Source: Bacillota bacterium
GTDB lineage: Bacteria > Bacillota > Bacilli > Alicyclobacillales > SLC66
DNA: 64,000 nt
Direction: 5' to 3'
Assembly: GCA_021821055.1 (NCBI GenBank)
Contig: JAKACX010000003.1
Location: forward strand, 1-64,000
Below, in pieces: positions 20,472 through 30,460 of this stretch. The translations under genes were made by a program, and so were the position numbers. Every line of letters starts with the position of its first letter. Within the stretch, counting starts at the first letter, position 1. The notes beneath the pieces are model-generated. The model was not told the origin of the DNA. It worked only from the letters and a program-made list of their open reading frames with translations, and did not search any database.

Positions 20472-22916
20472 TCAGGCGCGGGCGGGCGCCGTCTCTGTCC
20501 GGCGGCGCACCTTGAGCCCCTGGCCACCCTCGTTCACGTCGATGTCCACGTAATCGCCGCGCGCGATCTCGCCCGTCAGCAGCGCCTCGGACAGACGGTC
20601 CTCGATGTGCCGCTGCATCGCCCGACGCAAGGGCCGCGCACCGTACTGCGGATCATACCCCTCCTTGGAGAGGAACTCGCGCGCCGCGTCTGTCAAGACG
20701 AAGTGCAGGCCGTACTCCTCGACGCGCTTGCGCAGGTCTTCCGACATCAACTGCACAATCTTGCCGATATCCTGTTCCGACAGTGGATGGAACACGATCA
20801 TGTCATCCACGCGGTTCAGGAACTCCGGACGGAACGTCCGTTTCAATTCCTCCATCACGCGGGTCTTCATGGCGTTGTACGCGGAGTCTTCACCGCTCGT
20901 GAAGCCGAGCGGGCCGCCTTTCTTGATCATCTGCGCGCCGACGTTCGACGTCATGATGATCACCGTGTTGCGAAAATCCACCGTGCGGCCCTTGCCGTCC
21001 GTCAGACGGCCGTCGTCGAGCACCTGGAGCAACACATTGAACACCTCGGGGTGCGCCTTCTCCACCTCGTCGAGCAGCACCACCGAGTACGGCTTGCGCC
21101 GCACCTTCTCCGTCAGTTGGCCGCCTTCTTCAAACCCCACATACCCCGGGGGCGCCCCAACCAGGCGAGCCGTCGTGTGGCGCTCCATGTACTCCGACAT
21201 GTCGACGCGGATCATCGCGTCCTCGTCGCCGAACATCGCTTCGGCCAGCGCGCGCGCCAGTTCCGTCTTGCCGACCCCCGTCGGTCCAAGGAAGATGAAC
21301 GAGCCGATGGGCCGCTTGGGATCCTTCAGCCCCGCTCGTGCGCGCCGGATGGCCCGCGAGACAGCCGTCACCGCCTCCTCCTGGCCAATCACGCGCTGGT
21401 GCAGCAACCCCTCCATATTGAGCAGCCGGTCCGTTTCCACCTCAGCCAGTTTCTTCACCGGCACACCCGTCCAACTCGAGACGATCTCCGCGATATCCTC
21501 TTCCGTCACCGCCACGTCGTGCGCGTCCTGGCGCTTTTGCCACTCCAGCCGGCGGCCCTCCAGTTCATCGCGCAGCCGTTGCTCCTGGTCGCGCAGGGAC
21601 GCCGCCTGTTCAAACTCCTGCCCCTGGATCGCCGAATCCTTCTCCGACCGCAACTCCTCCAGGCGCGTCTCCAGTTCCTTGAGGTTGGGCGGCGCCGTGT
21701 ACGTCCGCAAACGCACGCGCGACGCGGCTTCGTCGATCAGGTCGATCGCCTTGTCCGGCAAGAAGCGGTCCGTGATGTAGCGATCCGACAGCCGCACCGC
21801 GGCCTCGACGGCCTTGTCGGTGATCTTCACCCGGTGGTGCGCCTCGTACCGATCGCGCAGGCCGAACAGAATGCGCACGGCCTCCTCCGTCGTCGGTTCC
21901 TCGACCTTGATCGGCTGGAAGCGCCGCTCGAGCGCCGCGTCCTTCTCGATGTGTTTGCGGTACTCGTCGAGCGTCGTCGCGCCGATGCACTGCAACTCGC
22001 CGCGCGCGAGCGCCGGCTTGAGAATGTTGGACGCGTCAATCGCGCCTTCCGCGCCGCCCGCGCCGATCAATGTGTGCAGTTCGTCGATGAACAGGATCAC
22101 GTTGGCCGCGTTGCGAATCTCGTCCATGATCTTTTTGAGCCGGTCCTCGAACTCCCCGCGGTACTTCGTCCCCGCCACGACGGTGCCCATATCGAGCACC
22201 ATCACCCGTTTGCCCCGCAGGATCTCCGGTATCTCATTGGACACGATGCGCTGCGCCAGCCCTTCCGCGATCGCCGTCTTGCCGACGCCGGGCTCGCCGA
22301 TCAGGACCGGGTTGTTCTTCGTGCGCCGCGACAGCACCTGGATCACCCGTTCGATTTCATTCGCCCTGCCGATGACGGGGTCCAGTTTGGAGTCGCGCGC
22401 CAGCACCGTGAGATCGCGCGCCAGGCCGTCGAGCGTCGGCGTCGCGGCCGTCTGCGCCGTGTCCGCGCTCGCCTCGGGAGCGTCGCTGCCGAGCAGCTGC
22501 AGCACCTGCTGCCTGGCCTTGCCGAGGCTCACGCCCAGGTTGGTCAACACGCGCGCAGCGATGCCCTCACCCTCACGGATCAGCCCCAGCAGGATGTGCT
22601 CCGTTCCAATGTAGTTGTGCCCGAGCTTGCGCGCCTCGTCCATCGACAGTTCGATGACCTTCTTGGCCCGCGGCGTGTAGGTGGTCCCCGTCGTGTTGCC
22701 CGGTCCGCGTCCGATGATCTTTTCCACCTCGCGCTGCACCTTCTCGCTGCTCAGTCCGAGAGTGACCAGCGCCTTCGCGGCGATACCCTCGCCCTCGCGC
22801 ACAAGCCCCAACAGGATGTGTTCCGTCCCCACGCCCGGATGCCCCAGGCGGACCGCTTCCTCGTGGGCCAGCGTCAAAACCTTTTGCGCCCGCTCCGTGA
22901 ATCTGTTGAACAACAT
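20472..22916 (-). CDS. clpC: AAA+ ATPase ClpC (Clp protease unfoldase)
   Basis: HSP100 unfoldase that with ClpP degrades misfolded, McsB-phosphorylated and MecA-presented proteins. 814 residues: an N-terminal double Clp_N repeat (1-145), first AAA+ domain with [13 protein letters not shown], a short coiled-coil M domain with a UVR-like core ([16 protein letters not shown]), second AAA+ domain with [23 protein letters not shown] 22916 follows GGGGAGG; the open frame to 22952 is not conserved. Fourth gene of the ctsR operon. Confidence 0.97.
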   Translation of the reverse strand: MLFNRFTERAQKVLTLAHEEAVRLGHPGVGTEHILLGLVREGEGIAAKALVTLGLSSEKVQREVEKIIGRGPGNTTGTTYTPRAKKVIELSMDEARKLGHNYIGTEHILLGLIREGEGIAARVLTNLGVSLGKARQQVLQLLGSDAPEASADTAQTAATPTLDGLARDLTVLARDSKLDPVIGRANEIERVIQVLSRRTKNNPVLIGEPGVGKTAIAEGLAQRIVSNEIPEILRGKRVMVLDMGTVVAGTKYRGEFEDRLKKIMDEIRNAANVILFIDELHTLIGAGGAEGAIDASNILKPALARGELQCIGATTLDEYRKHIEKDAALERRFQPIKVEEPTTEEAVRILFGLRDRYEAHHRVKITDKAVEAAVRLSDRYITDRFLPDKAIDLIDEAASRVRLRTYTAPPNLKELETRLEELRSEKDSAIQGQEFEQAASLRDQEQRLRDELEGRRLEWQKRQDAHDVAVTEEDIAEIVSSWTGVPVKKLAEVETDRLLNMEGLLHQRVIGQEEAVTAVSRAIRRARAGLKDPKRPIGSFIFLGPTGVGKTELARALAEAMFGDEDAMIRVDMSEYMERHTTARLVGAPPGYVGFEEGGQLTEKVRRKPYSVVLLDEVEKAHPEVFNVLLQVLDDGRLTDGKGRTVDFRNTVIIMTSNVGAQMIKKGGPLGFTSGEDSAYNAMKTRVMEELKRTFRPEFLNRVDDMIVFHPLSEQDIGKIVQLMSEDLRKRVEEYGLHFVLTDAAREFLSKEGYDPQYGARPLRRAMQRHIEDRLSEALLTGEIARGDYVDIDVNEGGQGLKVRRRTETAPARA

Positions 22917-22980
22917 GATCCTCCCCTCACTCCGCACGGAAAATTGATCCATCCGCTCCGCAAAGACAGCGCGACAGCCG

Positions 22981-24042
22981 TCATGTGTCCTGTCGCAGCC
23001 GGTCGCGAATCATCGCGGCCCGCTTGCCGTCACGCTCCTGCGGATTCATTTCCTGACCGAAGAACATCTGCAAAAACGCCGGTTGCGTCGCCACCATCAA
23101 CTCTTTAAGGATACTCGCCGAGACGCCCTTGATGATGTCGAGGTCAATCCCGAGGCGCACGTCCGACAGCCGCTCCATGGCCTCGCGCGAGTCAATCTGC
23201 CGCGCGTACGCAAGAATCCCGAACGACCGGCAGACCCTGTCCTCGACCTTTTCCCGGGCTTCGCGCATCAGGTGCTGGCGGGCGTTGCGCTCGTGATCGA
23301 TAATCTGCAGCGCGACGGCGTTCAGATTGTGCAGGATCTCCTGCTCCGACTGCCCCAGGGTGATCTGGTTGGATATCTGGAACAGGTTTCCGAGCGCGTC
23401 CGATCCTTCGCCGTAAATCCCCCGCACAGCAAGCCCCACGTGTCCTACGGCCGACAGAATCCGGTTGATCTGGCCCGTCATGACGAGCACGGGCAGGTGC
23501 ATCATGACCGAGGCCCGCATGCCTGTTCCGACGTTTGTCGGGCATGCGGTGAGATAGCCCTTTTGCTCGTCAAACGCGAAGTTGAGCGTCTGTTCAAACG
23601 CGTCGTCCAGGCGATCCGCTTGGTGAAAGGCCTCCACGGGCTGGTAGCCGGGAAGCAGGCACTGCATGCGCAGGTGATCCTCTTCATTCACCATGACGCT
23701 CAATTCCTCGTCCATGCGCAGCAGAACCGCTCCGACGCGCGATTCCAGGAGCGTGGGGCTGATGAGGTGCTTTTCCACCAACACCTGCCGCGTCACCGGA
23801 GTCAGGTCCCGCATCGGAAGCATGTGGAATTCGCCCAATTTCCGCACTTCATCCGCCTGCGCCGCACTCGTGACCTCCGTGAGCAGGCGCTGCTGGTCCT
23901 CCTCCGCGGCCACCATCGGAAACGCCCGATCCTCCAGGTTGCGCGCGATGCGCACCCGACTGCTGATCACGACGTCCGATTCGGGGCCGTCTTCCCTGAG
24001 CCACCTGCCGCTCGCGCGCTGGATGAAATCACTCACCGACAT
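22981..24042 (-). CDS. mcsB: Protein-arginine kinase McsB
   Basis: Phosphorylates arginine residues, marking proteins (and CtsR) for ClpCP. 353 residues of the phosphagen-kinase fold: [10 protein letters not shown], the NEEDHLRMQ catalytic loop and [13 protein letters not shown] with the active-site cysteine. A C-terminal RDXXRA-type pArg pocket is suggested by the [12 protein letters not shown] region. ATG 24042 has GGAGGTG seven bases upstream, so the long open frame to 24246 overlapping mcsA is discarded. Confidence 0.96.
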   Translation of the reverse strand: MSVSDFIQRASGRWLREDGPESDVVISSRVRIARNLEDRAFPMVAAEEDQQRLLTEVTSAAQADEVRKLGEFHMLPMRDLTPVTRQVLVEKHLISPTLLESRVGAVLLRMDEELSVMVNEEDHLRMQCLLPGYQPVEAFHQADRLDDAFEQTLNFAFDEQKGYLTACPTNVGTGMRASVMMHLPVLVMTGQINRILSAVGHVGLAVRGIYGEGSDALGNLFQISNQITLGQSEQEILHNLNAVALQIIDHERNARQHLMREAREKVEDRVCRSFGILAYARQIDSREAMERLSDVRLGIDLDIIKGVSASILKELMVATQPAFLQMFFGQEMNPQERDGKRAAMIRDRLRQDT

Positions 24043-24157
24043 TTCCGCGCACCTCCGTCGTCCCGTCTTGCCCAACACCCCTGTCCGTCGCGCCGAGCCG
24101 TCCCGAATCGCCGACCGGAGCACGCAACGACAGGCCGCTTGACTGACTCTGCCCGCC

Positions 24158-24679
24158 TTACCCCGTCCCGGCGGCCAATTGCTGTTCAAGAACGCGGATC
24201 TTGTCCCGCAAAGCGGCGGCGTCTTCGAAACGCTCCTCCATGACACACTCCTGCAGCTTGTGCTTCATGTTCGTGAGTTCCCGCCGCGCGGCCGCATGTC
24301 CGCCCCTGCGGCGCGGAATCTTGCCCACGTGCTGGTCGGAACTCTGCACGCGCTTGAGCAGTCCGCCAAGACCCGGCGCGAACGCCTGGTAGCACCGCGG
24401 GCAACCGAAGCGGCCGACCTGGGCAAATTGCGAAAATGTCATCCCGCAATGGTCGCAGCGCAGCGTCGGCTCCGCACTGCTCTCCGTCACGGCCGGATCC
24501 ATGTGCATCAGGCCCGTGAGCAGCTGGTTCACGGAAAACGGCCCGCTGACCATGTGATAGGCCTGTGCGCCCTTCTCGCGGGCGCACGCTTCGCACAAGT
24601 GAAACTCGCTCTTGCGTCCCTGGACAATCTCGGTGAAATGGACCGTGGCCGGCCGCTCACCGCACTCTTCACACAACAT
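24158..24679 (-). CDS. mcsA: McsA, zinc-finger activator of McsB
   Basis: Activator of the McsB arginine kinase and modulator of CtsR. 173 residues with four CxxC pairs (CEEC, CEAC, CDHC, CPRC) and a C-terminal UVR domain (LQECVMEERFEDAAALRDKI). ATG 24679 aligns with homologues and has a GGTGG six bases upstream; the frame opens at 24712. Second gene of the ctsR operon; 115 bases separate it from mcsB, more than usual. Confidence 0.95.
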   Translation of the reverse strand: MLCEECGERPATVHFTEIVQGRKSEFHLCEACAREKGAQAYHMVSGPFSVNQLLTGLMHMDPAVTESSAEPTLRCDHCGMTFSQFAQVGRFGCPRCYQAFAPGLGGLLKRVQSSDQHVGKIPRRRGGHAAARRELTNMKHKLQECVMEERFEDAAALRDKIRVLEQQLAAGTG

Positions 24680-24708
24680 GCTCTTCCACCTCACATAACC
24701 GCGCGCGG

Positions 24709-25179
24709 TCATTTTTCAACCTGGTGGACAAATACCGCCGACAGCATGGCGCACAGCACGCGGGCGCGGATCTCGTCGCGCTCCGGCAACGGCAACCCCA
24801 GCACATCTCGCGCGAGGGCCATGCGCATGATGTCCGCCTCGCGTTCGGAGAGCATCTCGTCGCTTTCCAGGCGCCACACGATGTCCTCCGCTTCCTTCTG
24901 CGGGATGCGCGCGCCGACTTTCTGCACCAGCTGCTCTATCTTATTGATATGCTCCGCGGCAATCCGCTTGATGCGGATGTATCCGCCGCCGCCGCGCTTG
25001 GATTCGACCACGTACCCCTTCTCAAGGGTGAACCGCGTGGCAATCACGTAGTTGATCTGCGAGGGCACGCATGAAAAGCGTTCCGCGAGCTCTCCGCGCT
25101 GAACCTCGATCACACCTGCGCGGCCGACTTTCATCTGTTCCAGAAGGTATGACTCGATCAGGTCCGCTGTGCTTCTCAC
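24709..25179 (-). CDS. ctsR: Transcriptional repressor CtsR
   Basis: Heat-labile repressor of clp genes. 156 residues: N-terminal winged helix (STADLIESYLLEQM ... PSQINYVIATRF) with the glycine-rich wing KRGGGGYIRIKRI that senses temperature and contacts DNA, and a C-terminal McsB-contact region. GTG 25179 follows GGAGGG. It is autoregulated: a CtsR operator lies at 25206-25222, just downstream of the promoter. Confidence 0.96.
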   Translation of the reverse strand: MRSTADLIESYLLEQMKVGRAGVIEVQRGELAERFSCVPSQINYVIATRFTLEKGYVVESKRGGGGYIRIKRIAAEHINKIEQLVQKVGARIPQKEAEDIVWRLESDEMLSEREADIMRMALARDVLGLPLPERDEIRARVLCAMLSAVFVHQVEK

Positions 25180-25205
25180 TCATCGCAACCCTCCACTCGT
25201 CTGAC

Positions 25206-25222
25206 CTTGACTATTATTGACC
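25206..25222 (-). promoter_or_regulatory. CtsR operator
   Basis: On the minus strand GGTCAATAATAGTCAAG matches the CtsR heptad direct repeat (RGTCAAA-NAN-RGTCAAA) with one mismatch per half. It lies roughly at +4 to +20 of the predicted ctsR transcript, a position where binding would block transcription. Confidence 0.85.
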
Positions 25223-25232
25223 TTTCGCGTCC

Positions 25233-25261
25233 ATTATAAGCGCTCGGCCGTTCTCTGTAAA
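25233..25261 (-). promoter_or_regulatory. Sigma-A promoter of the ctsR operon
   Basis: TTTACA (25256-25261), 17-base spacer and a perfect TATAAT (25233-25238) on the minus strand, directly upstream of the CtsR operator. Confidence 0.85.
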
Positions 25262-25265
25262 GTCG

Positions 25266-25291
25266 GTCTGCGAAATCAGTCTGTGAAATCA
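25266..25291. repeat. Near-perfect 13-bp tandem repeat at the end of the HAD gene
   Basis: GTCTGCGAAATCA (25266-25278) and GTCTGTGAAATCA (25279-25291) differ at one base. The second unit contains the stop codon of the HAD hydrolase; the pair lies just upstream of the ctsR -35. Confidence 0.7.
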
Positions 25292-25960
25292 GCGCGCAAC
25301 CGTGTCGATCGCCAGGATCTCCGGGAACGTCCGAACAATCACGTCGGCGTCGGCCACTTCGCGCTCGCCAAACCCGAAGGCGCACCCGACGGTGAACAGC
25401 CCGTTCGCACGTCCTGCCTCGATGTCCGTGTAGCGGTCGCCCACCATGACCGCCGTACTGTGCGCGATCTTTGCGCACGCGAGCCGCACCAGGTCGACCT
25501 TCGTGGCAACCCCTGCCCCGCTTGCACTGTACAGGCCGGAAAACAGCCCGGCGATGCCAAAGTGGCGGACGATCGCCTCAATGTAGGGTTGCTGCCCGTT
25601 GCTCGCGACCGCAAGGGACGCTCCCTCACGGTGCAGTGTGTCCAATGTGTCGATAACCGAATCGTACAACTGCCCGACTCCCTGCCCGATGAGACGGATC
25701 TCCTCCTCCAGCAGGACCGCGTCGGCAGCCGCCTGCTGCCCCCGGTTGAGGCCTCCGTCGTACAGCCTGTCCCAGATCTTGTCGTGCGTCAGGCCAAACG
25801 TCGATGTAATGCGCTCGTCGGTCACGGGCGACGGCGGGGCAATGCCGCTCTCCGCCATGCGCCGGATGGTGAGGTGAAAGGCGGGGACCCCCACGGGCTC
25901 CGTGCGAAACAACGTCCCGTCCATATCAAACAGCCAGAGTTGCCCTGCGCGTTCCTTCAT
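25289..25960 (-). CDS. HAD-superfamily hydrolase (phosphoglycolate phosphatase-like)
   Basis: 223-residue soluble phosphatase-like protein. HAD motifs are present: I, LFDMDGTL with the nucleophile Asp; II, AVASNG; III, a Lys in the GVATKVDL segment; IV, VGDRYTDIEAG. A helical cap (about residues 20-95) follows motif I as in Gph and PpaX. Substrate unknown. It lies immediately upstream of ctsR, but the ctsR promoter separates their expression. Confidence 0.88.
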   Translation of the reverse strand: MKERAGQLWLFDMDGTLFRTEPVGVPAFHLTIRRMAESGIAPPSPVTDERITSTFGLTHDKIWDRLYDGGLNRGQQAAADAVLLEEEIRLIGQGVGQLYDSVIDTLDTLHREGASLAVASNGQQPYIEAIVRHFGIAGLFSGLYSASGAGVATKVDLVRLACAKIAHSTAVMVGDRYTDIEAGRANGLFTVGCAFGFGEREVADADVIVRTFPEILAIDTVAR

Positions 25961-25991
25961 TCGGCATCCTCCACATTGTGCGGATACTTTC

Positions 25992-28900
25992 TCACAATTC
26001 CATGACGAGTTCCTGGATGCGCCTGTGCATCTGTTCGGCGATGACGGCTGGACTGTATTTCTTGACCAGGTCCTGCCGCGCAGACTCCGTCAGCGATTTG
26101 GCATCCCGATAGTTTTCATAAACATGCCGCATCTGCCGCCGCGTGGCGGACACACTTGGCCGCGCCCACCGGTGGCCTCGGTAGAAAGTGTACTCCATTT
26201 CTTCGTTGACCGTCTCAAGCCCATCGATGTCAATCAGAAAACTGTTTTGATCATCCATAAATTCCATATTGCCTCCCCACCGCGTCCCTATCGTGGGCAG
26301 CCCCATCGCCATGGCTTCCATGTAGGGGCGGCACCACCCCTCGCCGCGTGTGGGTAAGACAAAAGCGTCGGACCCGACGTACAACTCACGCATCTGCGTC
26401 TCGGAAAGAAACGAGTTGATGACCTGGATGTTCGCGATGTCGTTGACATCGCGGCCCAAGCTTCGGAGATGGCGCCGGATCTCTGCGACCGGGTCGGACC
26501 GCAATAGACGGGAAACCTTCAAAAGCAACGAAACCCCTTCCGCGGGATGGAATTCTTCCGCGAACGCCCGAAGCAGGACGTCCCATCCCTTACGGAAGTT
26601 CCAGTCAAAAATCGAAAGGAAAACGAAGCGTCGCAGTTCCGGATTTGCCTTCCGAAAGGCTTCCTTGCCTGACCGGGGACTGTAGAAGTCGAAATCCAAT
26701 GGACTGGGGATGACTCGCACTTTGTCGGCGACTACACCGCTGGCGATAAACGTTTCGCTGTTGAAATGGCTGGGTGTCCAGATCTCCGACAATTGATTGC
26801 ACTTGTAGACCCAGTCCTCGGGGATGCGATCCGTTTCAAACATGGTGCGCCCAATCGAGATCGGCGCCTTCGGCGCGACAAAGTGGTGCCCGGGAACAAA
26901 CTGGACGTGGACTACGGGAGAGGCATGCTCGTTGCCGGCCAATCCATAGGCATACCGGGTGAACGTATCGGAGTAAAGGTCAGAACGGGGAGATGGCTCC
27001 CGCAACACCAGATTCAGAGCATAGGGAAACGGGCGCAGGGCCTCGATGTGCGTCCTCCCTTCAGATGCGTAGCCAGATGTGTTAAATATCGGCGACTCCC
27101 AAAGGAGCGGCACGGCAGCCGCCTTGCCCACCATATAGTACTCTTGGTCATTCTCAAGAAAGCCACTCTCGGCGATTTCGAGTCCGACAGCCCTGAGCAT
27201 CTCGATCATCAGCATGCGGGGATAAGGACGTACACGGGTGACATCAAGCCAGAAGTTCTCCTGAACAGTTTCATTTCCCATGTGTGGTGTCAGGATGACG
27301 AGCCTTCCCCCCGGCTTCAGCGCCCTTGCAGCCTGCCCCAGTAGCTCCAGCACATCCTTCGGATGCAGACGCTCGACAATATGTCCGAGGAACACGCCGT
27401 CATACGTCCCGACCTTATTTAAAAGGTGGTTTTCTGCGCGGATGCACGTGACTTGAAGTCCCTTCCCCCGCGCCGTGTCCACCTTTACCGGGTCCAGGTC
27501 GATGCCCTCGGCGCGAACGCCACGGTCGCGCAGGAGTTCCATGAAAATGCCGTCTCCACACCCGATATCCAGTACAATTTCCCCGGCCCTGAACAGTCCC
27601 ACCCACTGTCGGCGACGCTCGCGGATCTCATCCGGCAATCCCTCGAAGGCATGGGCAATGGTCCGCAGCAACTGGTCCGAATCGAGAACTCGACTATCCC
27701 CCGATCGCGGGCGTTGCAACGCCGCCTCGCGCTGCGCGTGCGTCAACGCGCCGCGAATCAGTTCAGAGTCCCCCGATGATGCGAGCGCCTCGGTAAAATG
27801 CTTCGAAGCTTCCGAAAACTGCAGCAACGCCGACTTGTTCAGCCCAAGGTTATAGTGCAGGTTTCGCAACAGAGCCGGGTCAGTGACCCGCGCAAGACAT
27901 CTCGTCAAGTGGGTGACCGCCTCACCGTGCTGCCGAAACAGCGTACAGAGCGTTCCCAGGGTGAAGAGCGCCTCGAAGTGATCAGGTTCTTCCCGCAGAA
28001 CCCTCTGCCAAAGCCACGCACTGGTCTTCGTGTCTCCGGACGCAAGTTTGGCTCTCGCCTCCGCGGCCCAGTCAACGCGTCGGACCGCGGATCCGGAAGC
28101 CCGGACAGAGAGCAGATGGGAGTGCAGCCTCCCCAGAGCCGCGTCCCATGTAAACTGGCGAAGCACGTGCTGACTGGCCGCAAGTCCCATTTCACGCGCC
28201 GCAGCCCGGTTCTCATAGACACCGCGCATCGTATCGCGCAGCGCACCCTCATCGACTTCGATAACCTGTGGAAAATCGACCGTTTCTATGTCGCCGACGT
28301 ACTTTTGGTCCATCGTGACGCGCCGGGAAGGGATCCGGAATGCGGACGCCGGCGTTGTGTACTCCACGGCAGGACCGTCATCCGGAATGATGACTGGCAA
28401 TCCACAGGCCATCGCCTCAAGGATGGGGAGACCAAAGCCCTCGCCCCGGTACGGATGTACAAGACAGTCACAGGCGCGATACAGCGCGGCCATCTCGGAT
28501 TCTGACAACTCATTGTCAAGATAGACAATCTCGGGGGTGTTTGGTTGATGCGCAATGCCTTCGATCATTTCCCGGTTGGTCTGCCCCCGATAAAACGAAC
28601 CAGTGCCAAAATCCTTGATCACCAGAGTGACATCGTCAGATCCCGTGAAGGTATTCACATAGGCGCGCAAAAGCGTGTCTATGCCTTTCCTCCAGATCGT
28701 ACCTCCTACAAAGAGAAATTTGAACTTCTTCCCGGTGTTCAGGAAATAACGGTCGCCCATGGGCGTATGCCGGACAGGATCCACACCCAGCGGAAACACG
28801 AAAATCTTGTCGGCGGGTACTCCGGACTGAATGTAGGTTTGTCTGTTATATTCACTGTAGACCCATATCTCATCCACATCGCACAACATCGGTGGAAACC

Positions 28901-29210
28901 ATGCACTCGGGACGGGACCGTATTCCCACGGTTGGAAGACAATCCACCGGCCTTCCGGTGGTCGGATGAAATCTGGGGGCCACTGGTGTGCGATGTGAAA
29001 GTCAACCCCGGGGAGTTCCGCGCGGTACAGGGAGGCCACCTGGCCGGCGCGCGGATAGGAATCGCCCTGCAGAGTATCGTGTTCCGTTGGAAGCAGGCTG
29101 AGTTCCACATCAGGTAGATTGGCGAGGCGCAAGCAGATTTCCCTGTTCACGTATGCCAAGCTATGGTTTACAAGCTGGGCGCCTTCCCAACGGACTTTCA
29201 ATTTCTCCAT
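25992..29210 (-). CDS. Four-part fusion: glycosyltransferase (GT4-like) - TPR - methyltransferase - glycosyltransferase (GT4-like)
   Basis: About 1072 residues. Residues 1-370 form a GT-B glycosyltransferase (FVGGTIWRKGIDTLLRAY; the donor-site signature HPYRGEGFGLPILEAMACGL). Residues about 385-500 are TPR-like helices. Residues about 525-690 are a class I methyltransferase (VLDIGCGDGIFMELL ... ALKPGGRLVIL). Residues about 705-1072 are a second GT-B enzyme (FLSIFDWNFRKGWDVLLRAF; PTRGEGWCRPYMEAMAMGLP). No signal peptide or membrane helix. ATG 29210 is preferred over GTG 29219 because GGGAG lies eight bases upstream. It probably builds and methylates a short glycan, perhaps on flagellin or a surface polymer; this is inference from the nearby flagellar glycosyltransferases. 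Confidence 0.85.
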   Translation of the reverse strand: MEKLKVRWEGAQLVNHSLAYVNREICLRLANLPDVELSLLPTEHDTLQGDSYPRAGQVASLYRAELPGVDFHIAHQWPPDFIRPPEGRWIVFQPWEYGPVPSAWFPPMLCDVDEIWVYSEYNRQTYIQSGVPADKIFVFPLGVDPVRHTPMGDRYFLNTGKKFKFLFVGGTIWRKGIDTLLRAYVNTFTGSDDVTLVIKDFGTGSFYRGQTNREMIEGIAHQPNTPEIVYLDNELSESEMAALYRACDCLVHPYRGEGFGLPILEAMACGLPVIIPDDGPAVEYTTPASAFRIPSRRVTMDQKYVGDIETVDFPQVIEVDEGALRDTMRGVYENRAAAREMGLAASQHVLRQFTWDAALGRLHSHLLSVRASGSAVRRVDWAAEARAKLASGDTKTSAWLWQRVLREEPDHFEALFTLGTLCTLFRQHGEAVTHLTRCLARVTDPALLRNLHYNLGLNKSALLQFSEASKHFTEALASSGDSELIRGALTHAQREAALQRPRSGDSRVLDSDQLLRTIAHAFEGLPDEIRERRRQWVGLFRAGEIVLDIGCGDGIFMELLRDRGVRAEGIDLDPVKVDTARGKGLQVTCIRAENHLLNKVGTYDGVFLGHIVERLHPKDVLELLGQAARALKPGGRLVILTPHMGNETVQENFWLDVTRVRPYPRMLMIEMLRAVGLEIAESGFLENDQEYYMVGKAAAVPLLWESPIFNTSGYASEGRTHIEALRPFPYALNLVLREPSPRSDLYSDTFTRYAYGLAGNEHASPVVHVQFVPGHHFVAPKAPISIGRTMFETDRIPEDWVYKCNQLSEIWTPSHFNSETFIASGVVADKVRVIPSPLDFDFYSPRSGKEAFRKANPELRRFVFLSIFDWNFRKGWDVLLRAFAEEFHPAEGVSLLLKVSRLLRSDPVAEIRRHLRSLGRDVNDIANIQVINSFLSETQMRELYVGSDAFVLPTRGEGWCRPYMEAMAMGLPTIGTRWGGNMEFMDDQNSFLIDIDGLETVNEEMEYTFYRGHRWARPSVSATRRQMRHVYENYRDAKSLTESARQDLVKKYSPAVIAEQMHRRIQELVMEL

Positions 29211-29246
29211 TCGCTCCACTCCCGGGATTCAATCAAGCGAGACGCA

Positions 29247-30375
29247 TCAAGCGCCGCTTCCCTGCCTGCGCTGCAGGTTCCAGCGCAGGTAGGCGTTCAC
29301 AAAGCCGTCGAGATCGCCGTCCGTCACGCCCTGCACATTCCCCGCCTCGTGTCCCGTGCGGTGGTCCTTGACCATCGAATACGGGTGAAACACGTAGGAC
29401 CGGATCTGGCTCCCCCAGGCGATGTCCTTCTGTTCACCGCGCAGGGCCGCCACTTCCGCTTCCTGCTCTTCCCGTTTCTTTTCCAGCAGGCGCGCCGCCA
29501 GGATCCGCATGGCAACCGCCCTGTTCTGGATCTGCGAGCGTTCGCTCTGGCACGTGACCACGACGCCCGTCGGCAGATGGGTGATGCGCACGGCGGAATC
29601 CGTCGTGTTGATGTGCTGGCCGCCCGCCCCGGTCGCCCGGTACGTGTCGACCTTCAGGTCCTCCGTCCGGATGTCGATCTCGACATCCTCGTCCATCTCC
29701 GGAATGACGTCCACAGACGCGAACGACGTGTGCCGCCGGCCCGAACTGTCAAACGGGCTGATCCGCACAAGCCGGTGGACGCCCTTTTCCGCTTTCAGAT
29801 ACCCGTAGGCGTTGTGCCCTTTCACCAGCAGCGTGACACTCTTGAGTCCCGCCTCGTCGCCGTCCAGAAAGTCGAGCGTTTCCACCTTCCAGCCGCGTCG
29901 CTCGCAAAAGCGCGTGTACATCCGCAAGAGGATCAGCGCCCAGTCCTGCGACTCCGTCCCGCCGGCGCCGGGGTGCAGTTCAAGGATCGCGTTGTTCCTG
30001 TCATACGGACCGTCGAGCAGCAGTTCAAGTTCAAACCCGTCCAAGGCGCGCAGCAGACTCTCCGCCTCACCGTCAGTCTCCCGGAACAGTTCGCGGTCAT
30101 CTTCTTCCTGCGCCAGATCAATCATCACGCCGATGTCGTCCAGGCGCGCGCGAAGCGCGGTGAACTGCCCGACAAGCTCGCGCAGCGCGTTTGCCTCAGA
30201 GATCGTCTTTTGCGCGCTGTTCTGGTCGTCCCAGAACGCCGGTTCAGCCATGAGCGCTTCGAGAGCCGCGATCCGCGCCGTCTTCACCGCAACGTCAAAG
30301 GGACCTCCCGATATCCGCCAAACGCTGGTCCATAGTCTTTATGGCGGTTCTCAACTCGCCAAACGTCTCTGACAC
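29247..30375 (-). CDS. prfB: Peptide chain release factor 2 (programmed +1 frameshift)
   Basis: Recognises UGA and UAA stop codons. The main frame (from 30294 to 29247) has the SPF recognition motif ([15 protein letters not shown]) and the catalytic GGQ ([14 protein letters not shown]). The first 26 codons lie in another frame: GTG 30375 with AGGAGG seven bases upstream, reading [13 protein letters not shown] ... ADIGRSL and ending at an in-frame TGA. Release requires a +1 shift at CTT TGA C, the classic RF2 autoregulatory device. Total about 372 residues. Downstream of secA as in B. subtilis. Confidence 0.96.
30294..30309 (-). promoter_or_regulatory. RF2 programmed frameshift site
   Basis: Minus-strand GGGAGG-TCC-CTT-TGA-C: an internal Shine-Dalgarno element three bases before the slippery CTT and the in-frame UGA. 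This is the same geometry as E. coli prfB. Low RF2 delays termination at UGA and favours the +1 shift. Confidence 0.95.
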
Positions 30376-30460
30376 AAAGAGTCCTCCTGGCTTTCTGTCC
30401 CTCGGACAGTCAGTTCACACATACGCGCCGCACAGCCGCGCCAATGAAAAATCCGGTTCG

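Noticed and set aside
19842..23108. 1088-codon plus-strand frame opposite clpC and radA
   Set aside because: It is antisense to a perfect clpC, is rich in H, R and V as expected for a GC-rich shadow frame, and has no family motif or ribosome binding site.
28739..29110. Small minus-strand frame inside the glycosyltransferase fusion
   Set aside because: Out-of-frame product overlapping the well-conserved first glycosyltransferase domain.
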